Source: Geomonas subterranea
Lineage (GTDB): Bacteria; Desulfobacterota; Desulfuromonadia; Geobacterales; Geobacteraceae
Reading direction: 5' to 3'
Assembly: GCF_019063845.1 (NCBI RefSeq)
Contig: NZ_CP077683.1
Location: forward strand, 3,774,501-3,838,500
DNA length: 64,000 nt
Positions 34,653 to 43,268 of the stretch are shown piece by piece (the first letter of the stretch is position 1; each line of letters opens with the position of its first letter). Made by a program: the position numbers and the translations under genes. The notes beneath the pieces were generated by a model. It searched no databases and was not told the origin of the DNA. It saw only the letters and a program-made list of their open reading frames with translations.

Positions 34653-36058
34653 GCAACAACCTGTCCCCCAAAGAGAGGATGGCTATAGATAGGGTTCATA
34701 TGCCGGAGCTTCCGGCGGACGAGCGGAGCACCAACTTCGAGGAAGTGAACCTCGGGCTCTCCGAAGACCAGGCACTTTCCGAGGCGCAGCGCTGCCTGCA
34801 GTGCAAGACCAGGAACTGCGTGGCGGGGTGCCCCGTCGGCGTCTCCATCCCCGAGTTCATCGACGCGCTGGCCTGCGAGGACCTCCCGCGCGCCGCGCAG
34901 ATCCTGCGCGGCGACAACGCCCTCCCCGCGGTCTGCGGCAGGGTCTGCCCGCAGGAGACCCAGTGCGAGGCGCTCTGCGTACGCGGCAAGAAAGGGGACG
35001 CGGTGGCCATCGGCTACCTGGAGCGCTACGTGGCGGACTGGGCCATGCTGCACCCGGACCGTCTGCTCAAGGAAGCGAAGCCGGCTCAGACCGGGAAAAC
35101 CGTCGCCGTGGTCGGCTGCGGCCCCGCCGGCCTTACCGCCGCCGGTGAGTTGGCCCGCCAGGGGCACCAGGTAACCATCTTCGAGGCGCTGCACGACACC
35201 GGCGGCGTGCTCCGCTACGGCATCCCCGAGTTCCGTCTCCCCAAGGAGATCATCGACCGTGAGGTCGCGGTCCTCGCGGAGTTGGGCGTCACCATCGAGT
35301 GCAACGTGATCATCGGCAAGACCCTCACCGTCGCCGAGCTGAGCGAGGACTTCGACGCCGTCTTCATCGCCAACGGCGCCGGGCTCCCGACCATGCTCAA
35401 CATCCCGGGGGAGAACCTGAAAGGGGTCTACGCCGCCAACGAATTCCTCACCCGTGTCAACCTCATGGAGGCGGGGCGCAAGGAGGACAGAGCGACGCCG
35501 ATTCTGCAGCGGGACGAGGTAGCCGTCATCGGCGGCGGCAACACCGCCATGGACTGCGTCAGGACCGCCCGCAGGCTGGGGGCCAGGCGCGCCATGATCA
35601 TCTACCGCCGCGGCGAGGCCGAGATGCCTGCCAGGGTCGAGGAGATCAAGCACGCCAAGGAGGAAGGGGTGGAGTTCGTCATGCTCACCGCCCCCGTCGC
35701 CATCGTCGGCACCGAAGACGGCTGGGTGTCGGCCCTGCGCTGCCAGAAGATGGAGCTCGGCCCTGCGGACGATTCAGGGAGGCGCCGTCCGCAGGCCGTT
35801 GCCGGGTCGGAGTTCGACATTCCCGCCGGCATCGTCATCAACGCGGTCGGCACCAACGCCAACCCGCTCCTCACCGCCACCGCGCCTGATCTCAAGTTGA
35901 ACAAGTGGGGCAACGTCGTGGCCGACGAGGAGGGGCAGACCAGCATCCCCGGTGTCTTCGCCGGCGGCGACATCGTCAGGGGGGGCGCGACCGTGATCCT
36001 CGCCATGGGGGACGGCAAGCGCGCCGCTGCCGCCATCAATGAGTACCTGAAGCGCTGA
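34649..36058 (+). CDS. nfnB: NADH-dependent ferredoxin:NADP+ oxidoreductase large subunit (GltD-like)
   Basis: 469-aa flavoprotein. N-terminal [4Fe-4S] ligands are in CLQCKTRNCVAGCPVGV and CGRVCPQETQCEALC. FAD fold AVVGCGPAGLTAAGEL with GGVLRYGIPEFRLPK, and NADP(H) fold IGGGNTAMDCVRTARRLG. The family includes glutamate synthase small chains, but the adjacent NfnA and absence of gltB favour NfnB/SudA. GTG 34649 overlaps the nfnA stop (GTGA). A strong terminator follows. Confidence 0.92.
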   Translation: MSNNLSPKERMAIDRVHMPELPADERSTNFEEVNLGLSEDQALSEAQRCLQCKTRNCVAGCPVGVSIPEFIDALACEDLPRAAQILRGDNALPAVCGRVCPQETQCEALCVRGKKGDAVAIGYLERYVADWAMLHPDRLLKEAKPAQTGKTVAVVGCGPAGLTAAGELARQGHQVTIFEALHDTGGVLRYGIPEFRLPKEIIDREVAVLAELGVTIECNVIIGKTLTVAELSEDFDAVFIANGAGLPTMLNIPGENLKGVYAANEFLTRVNLMEAGRKEDRATPILQRDEVAVIGGGNTAMDCVRTARRLGARRAMIIYRRGEAEMPARVEEIKHAKEEGVEFVMLTAPVAIVGTEDGWVSALRCQKMELGPADDSGRRRPQAVAGSEFDIPAGIVINAVGTNANPLLTATAPDLKLNKWGNVVADEEGQTSIPGVFAGGDIVRGGATVILAMGDGKRAAAAINEYLKR

Positions 36059-36084
36059 GACCGGCGCAACAGACCTGAACCAGC

Positions 36085-36110
36085 AAAGGGGGCCGCAAGG
36101 CCCCCTTTTT
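36085..36110 (+). terminator. Rho-independent terminator of nfnAB
   Basis: AAAGGGGGCC-GCAA-GGCCCCCTTTTT: a strong GC hairpin with a tetraloop and T-run, 27 bp after the nfnB stop. Confidence 0.92.
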
Positions 36111-36131
36111 CATTCCCGTGCACCCGTCCAC

Positions 36132-36238
36132 CGTAGGGGCGAATAATCATTCGCCCCCCTTGGTGGCGCCTCCGCCTCCCCCGCCATCTGCATCGGCCAT
36201 GCACCCGCGGCTGGGCAAATGATTATTTGCCCCTACAG
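36132..36238. repeat. Family C element, copy 4
   Basis: Starts CGTAGGGGCGAATAATCAT and ends ATTATTTGCCCCTACAG, 107 bp, same structure as the copies at 1275 and 20193. Confidence 0.8.
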
Positions 36239-36267
36239 CCCCACACCACCGGACGCACGCAAAAAGG

Positions 36268-36295
36268 TTGACACCCATCACTCGCCTAGTAACTT
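36268..36295 (+). promoter_or_regulatory. Putative sigma-70 promoter of the peroxidase gene
   Basis: TTGACA at 36268-36273 and TAACTT at 36290-36295 are separated by 16 bp, about 35 bp before the peroxidase ATG. Confidence 0.5.
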
Positions 36296-36329
36296 TAAAT
36301 AGTTGTCATTCCAGCATACAGGAGGTCAC

Positions 36330-37367
36330 ATGAAGAAAATTCCTTTGTTGCTGCTCCTACCGCTCTGCCTCTGCCAAACCTCTCACGCCGCCGATGACCT
36401 GATGTCCCGCGCCAACAAGCTCTTCAAGCCGATCCCTACCAAGGCCCCTCACCTCAAGGCGAACCCAGCGACCGCCGCCAAGGTAGATCTGGGCATGAAA
36501 CTCTTCTTCGACCCGCGGCTTTCCACCTCACAGCTGATCAGCTGCAACACCTGTCATAACGTGGGGTTGGCCGGGGCGGATCTCCAGGAGACCTCGACGG
36601 GACATGGCTGGCAGAAGGGACCGCGCAACTCCCCCACCGTCTTCAACGCGGTGTTCGACGTTGCTCAGTTCTGGGACGGACGGGCGAAGGACCTGCAGAC
36701 CCAGGCAAAGGGACCTGTGCAGGCGGCGGCTGAGATGAACAGCAACCCGGACCTGGTGGTTCGCACCTTGAAGAGCATCCCGGGCTACCTCCCCCTCTTC
36801 AAGGCGGCCTTCCCCGGCGAGAAGGAGCCGGTCAGCTTCGACAACATGGCCAAGGCGATCGAGGTGTTCGAGGCGACCCTGCTCACGCCGGACTCCCGTT
36901 TCGACCGGTTCCTGAAGGGTGAAGCCGGCGCCTTGGACGCGAAGGAGAAGCGGGGCCTGCGCGTCTTCATGGACAAGGGGTGCGCCCCCTGCCACGCCGG
37001 CACCAACGTGGGAGGGAGCGACTACTATCCCTTCGGCGTGCGGGAGACGCCGGCCACCGAGATCCGCCCTGCCGGAGATACCGGCCGCTTCATGGTCACC
37101 AACACGGAAAGCGACCGCTACGTCTTCAAGGCGCCCTCCTTGCGCAACGTGGCCGTGACCCAACCCTACTTCCATTCCGGCAAGGTCTGGACGCTTCACG
37201 ACGCGGTGACGGTGATGGGATCGGCCCAGCTCGGGGTAAAGTTAAAGGACAGCGAAGTTGCGGACACGGTTGCTTTTCTGAGGACACTGACGGGGAGGCA
37301 GCCGAAGCTTTCCTATCCTCTGCTACCGCCGGGCTCTGACGAGACGCCCCACCCTCAGCTCAAGTAG
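36330..37367 (+). CDS. Diheme cytochrome c peroxidase
   Basis: 345-aa periplasmic enzyme of the CcpA/MacA family that reduces H2O2 using cytochrome electrons. It has a signal peptide (first ~20 residues, ending SHA-A) and two heme c sites, C72-NT-CH and C218-AP-CH. Peroxidase features follow, such as GPRNSPTVFNAVFDVAQFWDG and the distal-loop segment AAAEMNS. GGAGGT at 36321-36326 sets ATG 36330. It stands alone between repeats and a convergent gene. Confidence 0.93.
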   Translation: MKKIPLLLLLPLCLCQTSHAADDLMSRANKLFKPIPTKAPHLKANPATAAKVDLGMKLFFDPRLSTSQLISCNTCHNVGLAGADLQETSTGHGWQKGPRNSPTVFNAVFDVAQFWDGRAKDLQTQAKGPVQAAAEMNSNPDLVVRTLKSIPGYLPLFKAAFPGEKEPVSFDNMAKAIEVFEATLLTPDSRFDRFLKGEAGALDAKEKRGLRVFMDKGCAPCHAGTNVGGSDYYPFGVRETPATEIRPAGDTGRFMVTNTESDRYVFKAPSLRNVAVTQPYFHSGKVWTLHDAVTVMGSAQLGVKLKDSEVADTVAFLRTLTGRQPKLSYPLLPPGSDETPHPQLK

Positions 37368-37380
37368 GGCGGACCGTGTA

Positions 37381-37659
37381 TCAGGGGGAAGCGGTGATCG
37401 ACGCGGCGGCGTTGCCCGGGAGTTGGATCAGTGCCTGTTTCTGGCTCCAGGACAGCGCCTTGATTGCCGCTTCGCGCTTGGCCGCCCCGCTCCTGTCGAA
37501 GCCGCTTTCCAGATAGATCAAAGCCTTTGGCTGCCGGCCGCGGAAGTATTTTGCCCCGCGGCCGGTGGCATGCTGCCGCAGGCGCCTTTTCACGTCGGTG
37601 GTTATCCCGGTGTAGAGGGTCTCGTCCGAGCAGAGGATGATGTAGACGTGCCAGTTCAA
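37381..37659 (-). CDS. GIY-YIG domain nuclease (UPF0213-like)
   Basis: 92-aa single-domain protein with WHVYIILCSDETLYTGIT (the two family strands), the Arg in VKRRLRQH and a conserved Glu in LIYLES. Related small GIY-YIG proteins have uncertain roles in DNA metabolism. Its ATG overlaps the stop of the hybrid kinase fragment upstream (ATGA), implying co-transcription. Confidence 0.85.
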   Translation of the reverse strand: MNWHVYIILCSDETLYTGITTDVKRRLRQHATGRGAKYFRGRQPKALIYLESGFDRSGAAKREAAIKALSWSQKQALIQLPGNAAASITASP

Positions 37660-39137
37660 AGCGGCTCCTTGTCTCCGAGCACCTGCTTCAGCGACTCCAG
37701 GTCGTAAGGCTTCTGGATGAACAGCGCGCCGCGCTGCCCGGAGAGCCGCCTTGCCTCTTCGATGGCGCTATAGCCGCTGGAAAGGATTATGCGCACATCG
37801 GGACGGATCCCGCGCAGCCGCTCTGCCGCGGTCATGCCGTCCATCTGCGGCATGGACAAATCCATGATGACGTAGCCTATCTCCGCCGCATGCTTGCCGA
37901 ACAGTTCCACCGCCTCCGCACCGTCGGAGGCGAGCATGGTGCTGTAACCAAGCCCCCGGACCATGGCGCGGCAGACAAGACGCACCATCTCATCGTCGTC
38001 GACGATCAGCACCGTCCCCGGTTTGCCGTCTCCCTTCACCTCCGGTGCGGAGGCATCACCTGGCGCGGCTACCAAGGCAGTTTTTTCCACCGCCGCACCG
38101 TCCCTCCCCTCCGCTTCCTTGGCCAGTGCACGCTCCAGTACCGTCCCACGCGGAGTCGCCGTTTCCCGTCGTGCCGGCGGTGTGGCAACCTCCGCCGTCG
38201 ACGGCGGCCCCACCACCGGGAACAGCACCTGGACCGTGGTTCCGGCGCCTGCACCGGTCTCGACGAAGATGGCGCCTCCATGCCCCCTGACGATCCCCTG
38301 CACCGCCGAAAGCCCGAGTCCCCTCCCGGTGAACTTGGTGGAGAAGAAGGGATCGAACATGCGCTCGCAGGTGGCGCGGTCCATACCGCAGCCGTTATCG
38401 GCAACCCTGAGGAACAGGAAGCTCCCCGGCGGCGGCTTTCGTTCCAGCCGGCTCCGGCCCAGTTGCGTCGCCTGGAATTCCGCCAGCCCCGTCGCCACGG
38501 AAATGGTCCCCCCCTCCCCTGCCGCCTCTATGGCGTTGGTGACGAGGTTGACGATCACCTGCAACATCTGCCCGGGGTCCGCCTCGAACAGGGGGAGTCC
38601 GGGCTGCAGTTGGACCGTCACCACCGCCCCCTTCCGCAGCGACGCCTTCATGAGCTCCACGTTCTCGCCCACCAGCAGGTTCAGATCCACCAGCTTGACG
38701 CTGTACCCCCCCTTGCCCGAATAGGCCAGCATTTGCCGGGTCAGATCCCCGGCACGCTTCACGGCCTGGTGCGCGTTATCCAGGTACTTGGTGACGGAAC
38801 TTCCCGGCTCGACCGCCTGGCGCACCAGTTCGAGATTGCCGCCTATCGCCATCAGGAGGTTGTTGAAATCGTGGGCGATGCCGCCGGCCAGCACACCGAG
38901 ACTCTCCAGCTTCTGGGTGTGCAGGAGTTGCCGCTCCAGTTCGCCGCGCTCCTGCTCTGCCTGCCGCTTGTGGGTGATGTCCTCGCCGGAGCACAAAACG
39001 CCCTGGATGCCCCCCTCCTCGTCCCGCATCAGGATGTTGTGCCAGGAGATGAGTCGCTCCCCCTTGTCACGGGTCTGGATCTGGTTCTCGTAGAATTCCA
39101 GGAGTTGTTGCTCGCCGCGCATCAGCGAGTCGAACAC
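37656..39137 (-). CDS. Hybrid sensor kinase, 3' part (PAS remainder, HisKA, HATPase, receiver) after a frameshift
   Basis: 493-aa open part. It begins in the middle of a PAS/PAC region (LISWHNILMRDEEGGIQG, GEDITHKRQ), then HisKA with the phospho-His in GIAHDFNNLL, HATPase N and G boxes (VNLVTNAIEAA, DNGCGMD, GRGLGLSAV), and a C-terminal receiver with phospho-Asp in YVIMDLSMPQMDG. The domain start continues the reading of the 39143-40564 frame after a one-base shift at the C6 run 39213-39218. As read, it may be expressed only if translation restarts. Confidence 0.8.
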   Translation of the reverse strand: MFDSLMRGEQQLLEFYENQIQTRDKGERLISWHNILMRDEEGGIQGVLCSGEDITHKRQAEQERGELERQLLHTQKLESLGVLAGGIAHDFNNLLMAIGGNLELVRQAVEPGSSVTKYLDNAHQAVKRAGDLTRQMLAYSGKGGYSVKLVDLNLLVGENVELMKASLRKGAVVTVQLQPGLPLFEADPGQMLQVIVNLVTNAIEAAGEGGTISVATGLAEFQATQLGRSRLERKPPPGSFLFLRVADNGCGMDRATCERMFDPFFSTKFTGRGLGLSAVQGIVRGHGGAIFVETGAGAGTTVQVLFPVVGPPSTAEVATPPARRETATPRGTVLERALAKEAEGRDGAAVEKTALVAAPGDASAPEVKGDGKPGTVLIVDDDEMVRLVCRAMVRGLGYSTMLASDGAEAVELFGKHAAEIGYVIMDLSMPQMDGMTAAERLRGIRPDVRIILSSGYSAIEEARRLSGQRGALFIQKPYDLESLKQVLGDKEPL

Positions 39138-39142
39138 CTCCC

Positions 39143-40564
39143 TTACTTCCTTCTTCCTGTCAGCAGGGAGGAAGTTGTCGAACCAGTCCAGGTTGAGAAG
39201 CTCTTCTTCCGTCCCCCCAAAAGCCTTCCCCCGGCCCTGTTGATCATCCTGATTCGGCCGTCGCTCCCCAGGAGAATCAGCATGGTGCCGGCCAGGTCCA
39301 GGTAGCGCCGCGCGTTCTCCTTCTCATGGCGCAACTCCCTGGTCCTTTCGGCCACCTTCCTTTCCAGTTGCTGGTGCGAATCCTCGATGCGCCCCGCCAT
39401 GCTGTTGAAGGTCGCGGCGAGGTCGGCTATCTCCTGGGGCACGCCGGTCTTCGCTGCCGCCCTGGCGGAGAGGTCGCCGTCCTCGAGGGCCAGCACCGTG
39501 TTTCGCAGCTCCCTGATCGGCCCGGCCACCCGTCCTCCGCCCCAGCCGACGAGAACCAGGGCGATCGCGATCAGGCCCAGCCCGAACAGGGCGGCCCTGG
39601 TCTTGGTGGAAACCAGGGGCGCAAATGCCTTTTCCTGATCCATCGCCACGGCTATCCCCCATCCCTGGGCCACCCCCAGGGGGACATACCGGTACGCGGA
39701 GATGATCCGCCGTCCGTCATCCAGGGTCTCGAGCCGGGCGGATTCGGTCATGGTCATGGCCTGCCGCGAGAGTCGAGCCAGCAGAGGATCTTTCTCCGCC
39801 GACGCCGGCTCGCGCTCCGGCAGCGACGCCAGGAGCTCACCCCGCGCCCCGACCAGGATCATCTGGTTCCCCTCGGCATCGGCGATCCCCGGCAACAGCG
39901 CCAGCGCCTCCAGGCTCTGCTGCGGCCTGGTTACGCTCACCAGGACCGCCGCCACCTCTCCCGTCTCCCCCCCTTCCCTGTCCCGGACCGCCAGCTGCCG
40001 CGAGATCAGGATCACCGGCTCGCGGTCGTGCAAGGCCGTCCCGATCTGCTCGCTGGCCCCCACGGTGAAGGCCGCATCCAGGAATTCACGGTAACGATAG
40101 CTGCTCCCGACCTGTCCGGGGTCGCTTGCGGCGATCACCTTCCCGGTAGGGGCAACGAGTGCGACACTGTCATAGGCATCGGGAGCGGTCCGCGTGAGGG
40201 TGGCCAGATGTTGGCAGAGGAGCCGGACAAGGTCTTCGGGAGGGGCGGGGGGTGCTGGCTGATGGAGCAGGGCCGCTGCCGATCCGGCAAAATCCTCGGA
40301 ATTGGCGACCAGCGCCAGCTCGGTGCGGCGCGAGCCGAGCCAGGTCAGTATCGATTGCTTCTTCAGATCCGCCGCATTTTCCAGGGCCCGGACGATCTCG
40401 GCTTCCTTGAGGCCGTGGATCCCTTCGATCCCCAGCCACGGGGCCCCGTAAACCAGGACGAGGAGCAGCGCCCCGCCGCCCAGAAGCGACAGGACGCCGA
40501 AATACGTGATGATGCGCTCGCGTATGCCACGCAGTCTGCCGTGCCCCGTTCCTCGCGCGGTCAC
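39143..40564 (-). CDS. Hybrid sensor kinase, 5' part (periplasmic sensor, HAMP, PAS start), frameshifted
   Basis: 473-aa frame: membrane helix ~20-40, a periplasmic dCACHE-like sensor domain, a second helix ~308-330, a HAMP domain (GPIRELRNTVLALEDGDLS), a coiled coil and the start of a PAS domain (MLILLGSDGRIRMINRAGG). The last ~25 residues are out of frame. With one extra G in the run complementary to 39213-39218, the frame reads on as GTEEELLNLDWFDNF and joins the downstream kinase. The GTG start overlaps the binding-protein stop (GTGA). Confidence 0.8.
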   Translation of the reverse strand: MTARGTGHGRLRGIRERIITYFGVLSLLGGGALLLVLVYGAPWLGIEGIHGLKEAEIVRALENAADLKKQSILTWLGSRRTELALVANSEDFAGSAAALLHQPAPPAPPEDLVRLLCQHLATLTRTAPDAYDSVALVAPTGKVIAASDPGQVGSSYRYREFLDAAFTVGASEQIGTALHDREPVILISRQLAVRDREGGETGEVAAVLVSVTRPQQSLEALALLPGIADAEGNQMILVGARGELLASLPEREPASAEKDPLLARLSRQAMTMTESARLETLDDGRRIISAYRYVPLGVAQGWGIAVAMDQEKAFAPLVSTKTRAALFGLGLIAIALVLVGWGGGRVAGPIRELRNTVLALEDGDLSARAAAKTGVPQEIADLAATFNSMAGRIEDSHQQLERKVAERTRELRHEKENARRYLDLAGTMLILLGSDGRIRMINRAGGRLLGGRKKSFSTWTGSTTSSLLTGRRK

Positions 40565-41619
40565 GGCAGGTACTCGAACTCACCCAGCCGATAGCGCCGG
40601 GGGTATTTGACCACCTGCTGGAGCCCGTCGTAGCCAAACGCGCGCTCCACCCTCGGGAACGCCGCGTCCGCCGGAATCTTTCCCATCCGCTTCAGGAAAT
40701 CGAATTCCCCCTTCAACGGCTGGGAGGCCGGGAGCCTCACGATGACCGGCGCCGCCGGCACATCGAGGATCTCGCGCCGGGTTATCTCGATCAGTTGGCT
40801 CGGCGGCAGTTTCCTGCGGCGCGGGCTAAGCTGCTCGCCGTCCTTTTCTGCCCAGGCCGCCGCCTGCAGGAGGTTCGCATTGCTTTTCCTCATCCAGTTC
40901 AACGCGCGCGCCAAGGCGGCCGACAGCGCCAGCGCGGCCTGCGGGTCCTTGCGCGCCAGGTCACCGGAAATGACGAAGAAGTCGCTGCTTGCGCCCCGGA
41001 ACAGCACCCGCGCCTCGGTACTCTTCACAAGCGCCAGGGTCGGCGCAGGCTCCCACGCGGCGAAGGCGTCCACATCTCCCGATTCCATCGAGGCGGGCAT
41101 GGCATCGACCTCCATGGGAATCAACCTGATGTCCTTCTCGCCGAGCCCCACGCTTGCCAGGGCCTGCAGCAGCGTGTGATGCGCCGAGGACCCCTCCGGG
41201 CATCCCACCCGCTTGTTTTTCAGCTGGGCGAGCAGCGTAATGTTGCGACCTACCACCGAGGTGAAGGTCTTCTTCGTCAGCCCCACCACGCAGACATCGG
41301 TGCGGGTCGCCATCCTGATGGCAGGCATGTCCCCGACGATGGCTGCACTGAGCGAACTCCCCATAAGGTCGACCATGTCGCTCCCCTTGCGGAAGGGGAT
41401 GAACTTGAGAACGTACCCAGAGGATGCCAGCTCCCGCCTCAGCATGGCGTCATGCCCAAGCACCGTACCGATCATCGCCGCCGGATATCCCAGTGGCTGC
41501 ACGCCGACCGCAATGACCGCGGGGCGCCCGGAAGGGGAGGGGGCCGCGTTAGCCTGCCCCAACGGCGTGAGGACCAGGAAAAACAGTATGAGGATATGCC
41601 AGCTTACCGTGAACAGCAT
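40561..41619 (-). CDS. Periplasmic substrate-binding protein (SsuA/NMT1-like)
   Basis: 352-aa exported protein with a signal peptide (first ~25 residues, ending ANAA) and features of the nitrate/sulfonate/taurine binding family: VGVQPLGYPAAMIG, FRKGSDMVDLMGSSLSAAIVGD, and KNKRVGCPEGSSAHHTL. No ABC permease or ATPase is adjacent. Instead the gene overlaps a membrane sensor kinase, so it probably acts as a periplasmic ligand receptor for that kinase. Confidence 0.83.
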   Translation of the reverse strand: MLFTVSWHILILFFLVLTPLGQANAAPSPSGRPAVIAVGVQPLGYPAAMIGTVLGHDAMLRRELASSGYVLKFIPFRKGSDMVDLMGSSLSAAIVGDMPAIRMATRTDVCVVGLTKKTFTSVVGRNITLLAQLKNKRVGCPEGSSAHHTLLQALASVGLGEKDIRLIPMEVDAMPASMESGDVDAFAAWEPAPTLALVKSTEARVLFRGASSDFFVISGDLARKDPQAALALSAALARALNWMRKSNANLLQAAAWAEKDGEQLSPRRRKLPPSQLIEITRREILDVPAAPVIVRLPASQPLKGEFDFLKRMGKIPADAAFPRVERAFGYDGLQQVVKYPRRYRLGEFEYLP

Positions 41620-41659
41620 GAGCGTGCTCTCTTAAAACATCCGGTCGAGATAGAAACTT

Positions 41660-41708
41660 CGGCTGGGATCAGGCAACCCCGCGGGTCGAGCCCGTGAAGG
41701 GACAGCCG
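41660..41708. other. Possible structured RNA leader upstream of the binding-protein gene
   Basis: CGGCTG (41660-41665) pairs with CAGCCG (41703-41708). Inside is a second hairpin, CGGG-TCGA-GCCCG, near 41681-41693. On the minus strand it would lie about 40 nt upstream of the binding-protein start. It only loosely resembles known riboswitch classes, so no class is assigned. Confidence 0.3.
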
Positions 41709-41812
41709 AAAAGACGGGAAATCTGGTTCATGTATCGGCTGATAGAGAAGTCACTTGAGGTTTTAGTTGGGGGCTATGGCGCACATGGAAGGTTCGCGGC
41801 GAGGTCGTGGCA

Positions 41813-41858
41813 AAAAGATAACGCCCCCCCGTCAGGAAAAGTGGGGAGAGGGGCGCTT
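41813..41858 (-). terminator. Probable terminator of the FadL-type gene
   Basis: On the minus strand AAGCGCCCC (complement of 41850-41858) pairs with GGGGCGTT, followed by ATCTTTTT. It lies about 60 bp after the porin stop. Confidence 0.55.
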
Positions 41859-41914
41859 GATCCCTGAACGGTTCGATGAACCACGGACGGAGGGGGCGGC
41901 TTTCGGCTCCGTTG

Positions 41915-43144
41915 TTACATGAAGTGCCAGATGAGGCCCAAGTCGTAGGAGGTTTCCCTGACATTGGACCCGAAGGAGAAGGTTCCGCTGGCATCGGTCT
42001 CGCTGGTCGTGTTGTCGAGGGCCCACATCCCGCCGAGATGGGCCTCGAACCTGCTGGAGAACTGGTATCCGATTCCACAGGTGAAGTGGTGTTCGGCGAT
42101 AGCGGGGAAGCCGATCATGCGCAGGTACTCGTACAAAAGCGTCGGCACCGTGCTCCCCTGCAGGCTCGTCGTTCCCGCAGCATCGAACCCCTTGTGCAGG
42201 CGTACCGGGCTCTTGCCGTAGTTGTAGCCAAGGCGCAGGGTGAGGCCATCCGGATCCTTGTACTGCATCCCCAGGGCGTAGACCCACTGGTTCTTCCAGT
42301 CGAATTCCTTGTACCCCTCGGCGTCTTTCCAGTTCAGCCACTTGGCGTCCGTCTCGATGAGAAGCTGTTCCGTGGGGCGCCAGGCGATGCCGGCGGATGC
42401 GGTCCGCGGCGATTCCATGCTCAACTGCCGCTTCTGGAGGCCGCTGCCGAAGTCCGTGACGTTCTGGTGCGAAATTTTTTCCGGGGTGGTGTAGCTTGCC
42501 CCGAAGGAACAGGAGCCGGCACGGTAGAGGGCGCCGAACTGCTCCCCGAAACCGTAGTTGTGCGCGGTCCCCTGGCCGAGGTCCAGCGAGCCATAGAGCA
42601 GGTGCATCGAGGTGCCGATGGAGAAGTCGGGTGTCACCAGGAAGGCGATGTTGGGGGCGAACTTCAGGATCTGCAGCTGGGTGTAGATGTCACCTTCGCT
42701 GCCGGCGTTCAAGGGGTTCAGGTCGATCCCCTTGTTGCGGTAATCAACACCCATCCCGGTGATGCCGAACATGCCGAGACCGAAGCGCAGGCGGTCGCTG
42801 ATCGGCGTGATCATGCCGACTGCCGGGATGATGAACGGCTTCATGTCGCTTTTGGCGGTGGTGGTGTTGGGGCCGACCCTGACGGTGGCCTTGACCGAGG
42901 GATCGTAGATGGTCGAGGCGAAAACGAACTCGCTTCCGGGGCAGTAGGGGCCCATGCAGACCGCGGCGGGGTTGGCGAAGATGGCGCTGATGGCGTCCTG
43001 GGGCGCCGCCACACCGGCCCCGCCCATGGCGCGCGACGCGGGGGCCACGCCGATCAAGGTGTCTCCGTTGGTTGCCCATGCTTTTGGTAAGGAAAAGGAA
43101 AGTACCAGTGCTGCCGCCGCTGCCAGGACCGCTCTCTTCGCCAT
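41915..43144 (-). CDS. OmpP1/FadL/TodX-family outer-membrane transporter
   Basis: 409-aa exported beta-barrel protein. Signal peptide MAKRAVLAAAAALVLSFSL... ends near AWA-T. The mature N-terminus has the plug-type segment GVAPASRAMGGAGVA followed by DAISAIFANPAAV, the classic FadL/OmpP1 NPA motif. The C-terminus is YDLGLIWHFM with aromatic residues for BAM insertion. The family moves hydrophobic compounds such as fatty acids or aromatics across the outer membrane. AGAGGCGG precedes the ATG. Confidence 0.9.
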   Translation of the reverse strand: MAKRAVLAAAAALVLSFSLPKAWATNGDTLIGVAPASRAMGGAGVAAPQDAISAIFANPAAVCMGPYCPGSEFVFASTIYDPSVKATVRVGPNTTTAKSDMKPFIIPAVGMITPISDRLRFGLGMFGITGMGVDYRNKGIDLNPLNAGSEGDIYTQLQILKFAPNIAFLVTPDFSIGTSMHLLYGSLDLGQGTAHNYGFGEQFGALYRAGSCSFGASYTTPEKISHQNVTDFGSGLQKRQLSMESPRTASAGIAWRPTEQLLIETDAKWLNWKDAEGYKEFDWKNQWVYALGMQYKDPDGLTLRLGYNYGKSPVRLHKGFDAAGTTSLQGSTVPTLLYEYLRMIGFPAIAEHHFTCGIGYQFSSRFEAHLGGMWALDNTTSETDASGTFSFGSNVRETSYDLGLIWHFM

Positions 43145-43268
43145 AAGACCGCCTCTTTTCGATGTGACCGACGCGGCGACTTATATCATTTTTATGACAA
43201 CATGTAAATCATCCATTTATCTCTATACGCTTACTAATCATAACATTTCGGGAACTTGCCCTGCCTCG

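Noticed and set aside
34649-36058. Glutamate synthase small subunit (gltD)
   Set aside because: No large subunit gene is nearby; the overlapping NfnA gene makes NfnB the better call.
41640-41710. Cyclic-di-GMP (GEMM) riboswitch
   Set aside because: Only loose resemblance (GGCAACC, then GGGACAGCC). The conserved GCAAACC and GACGCAAAGCC blocks are not present.
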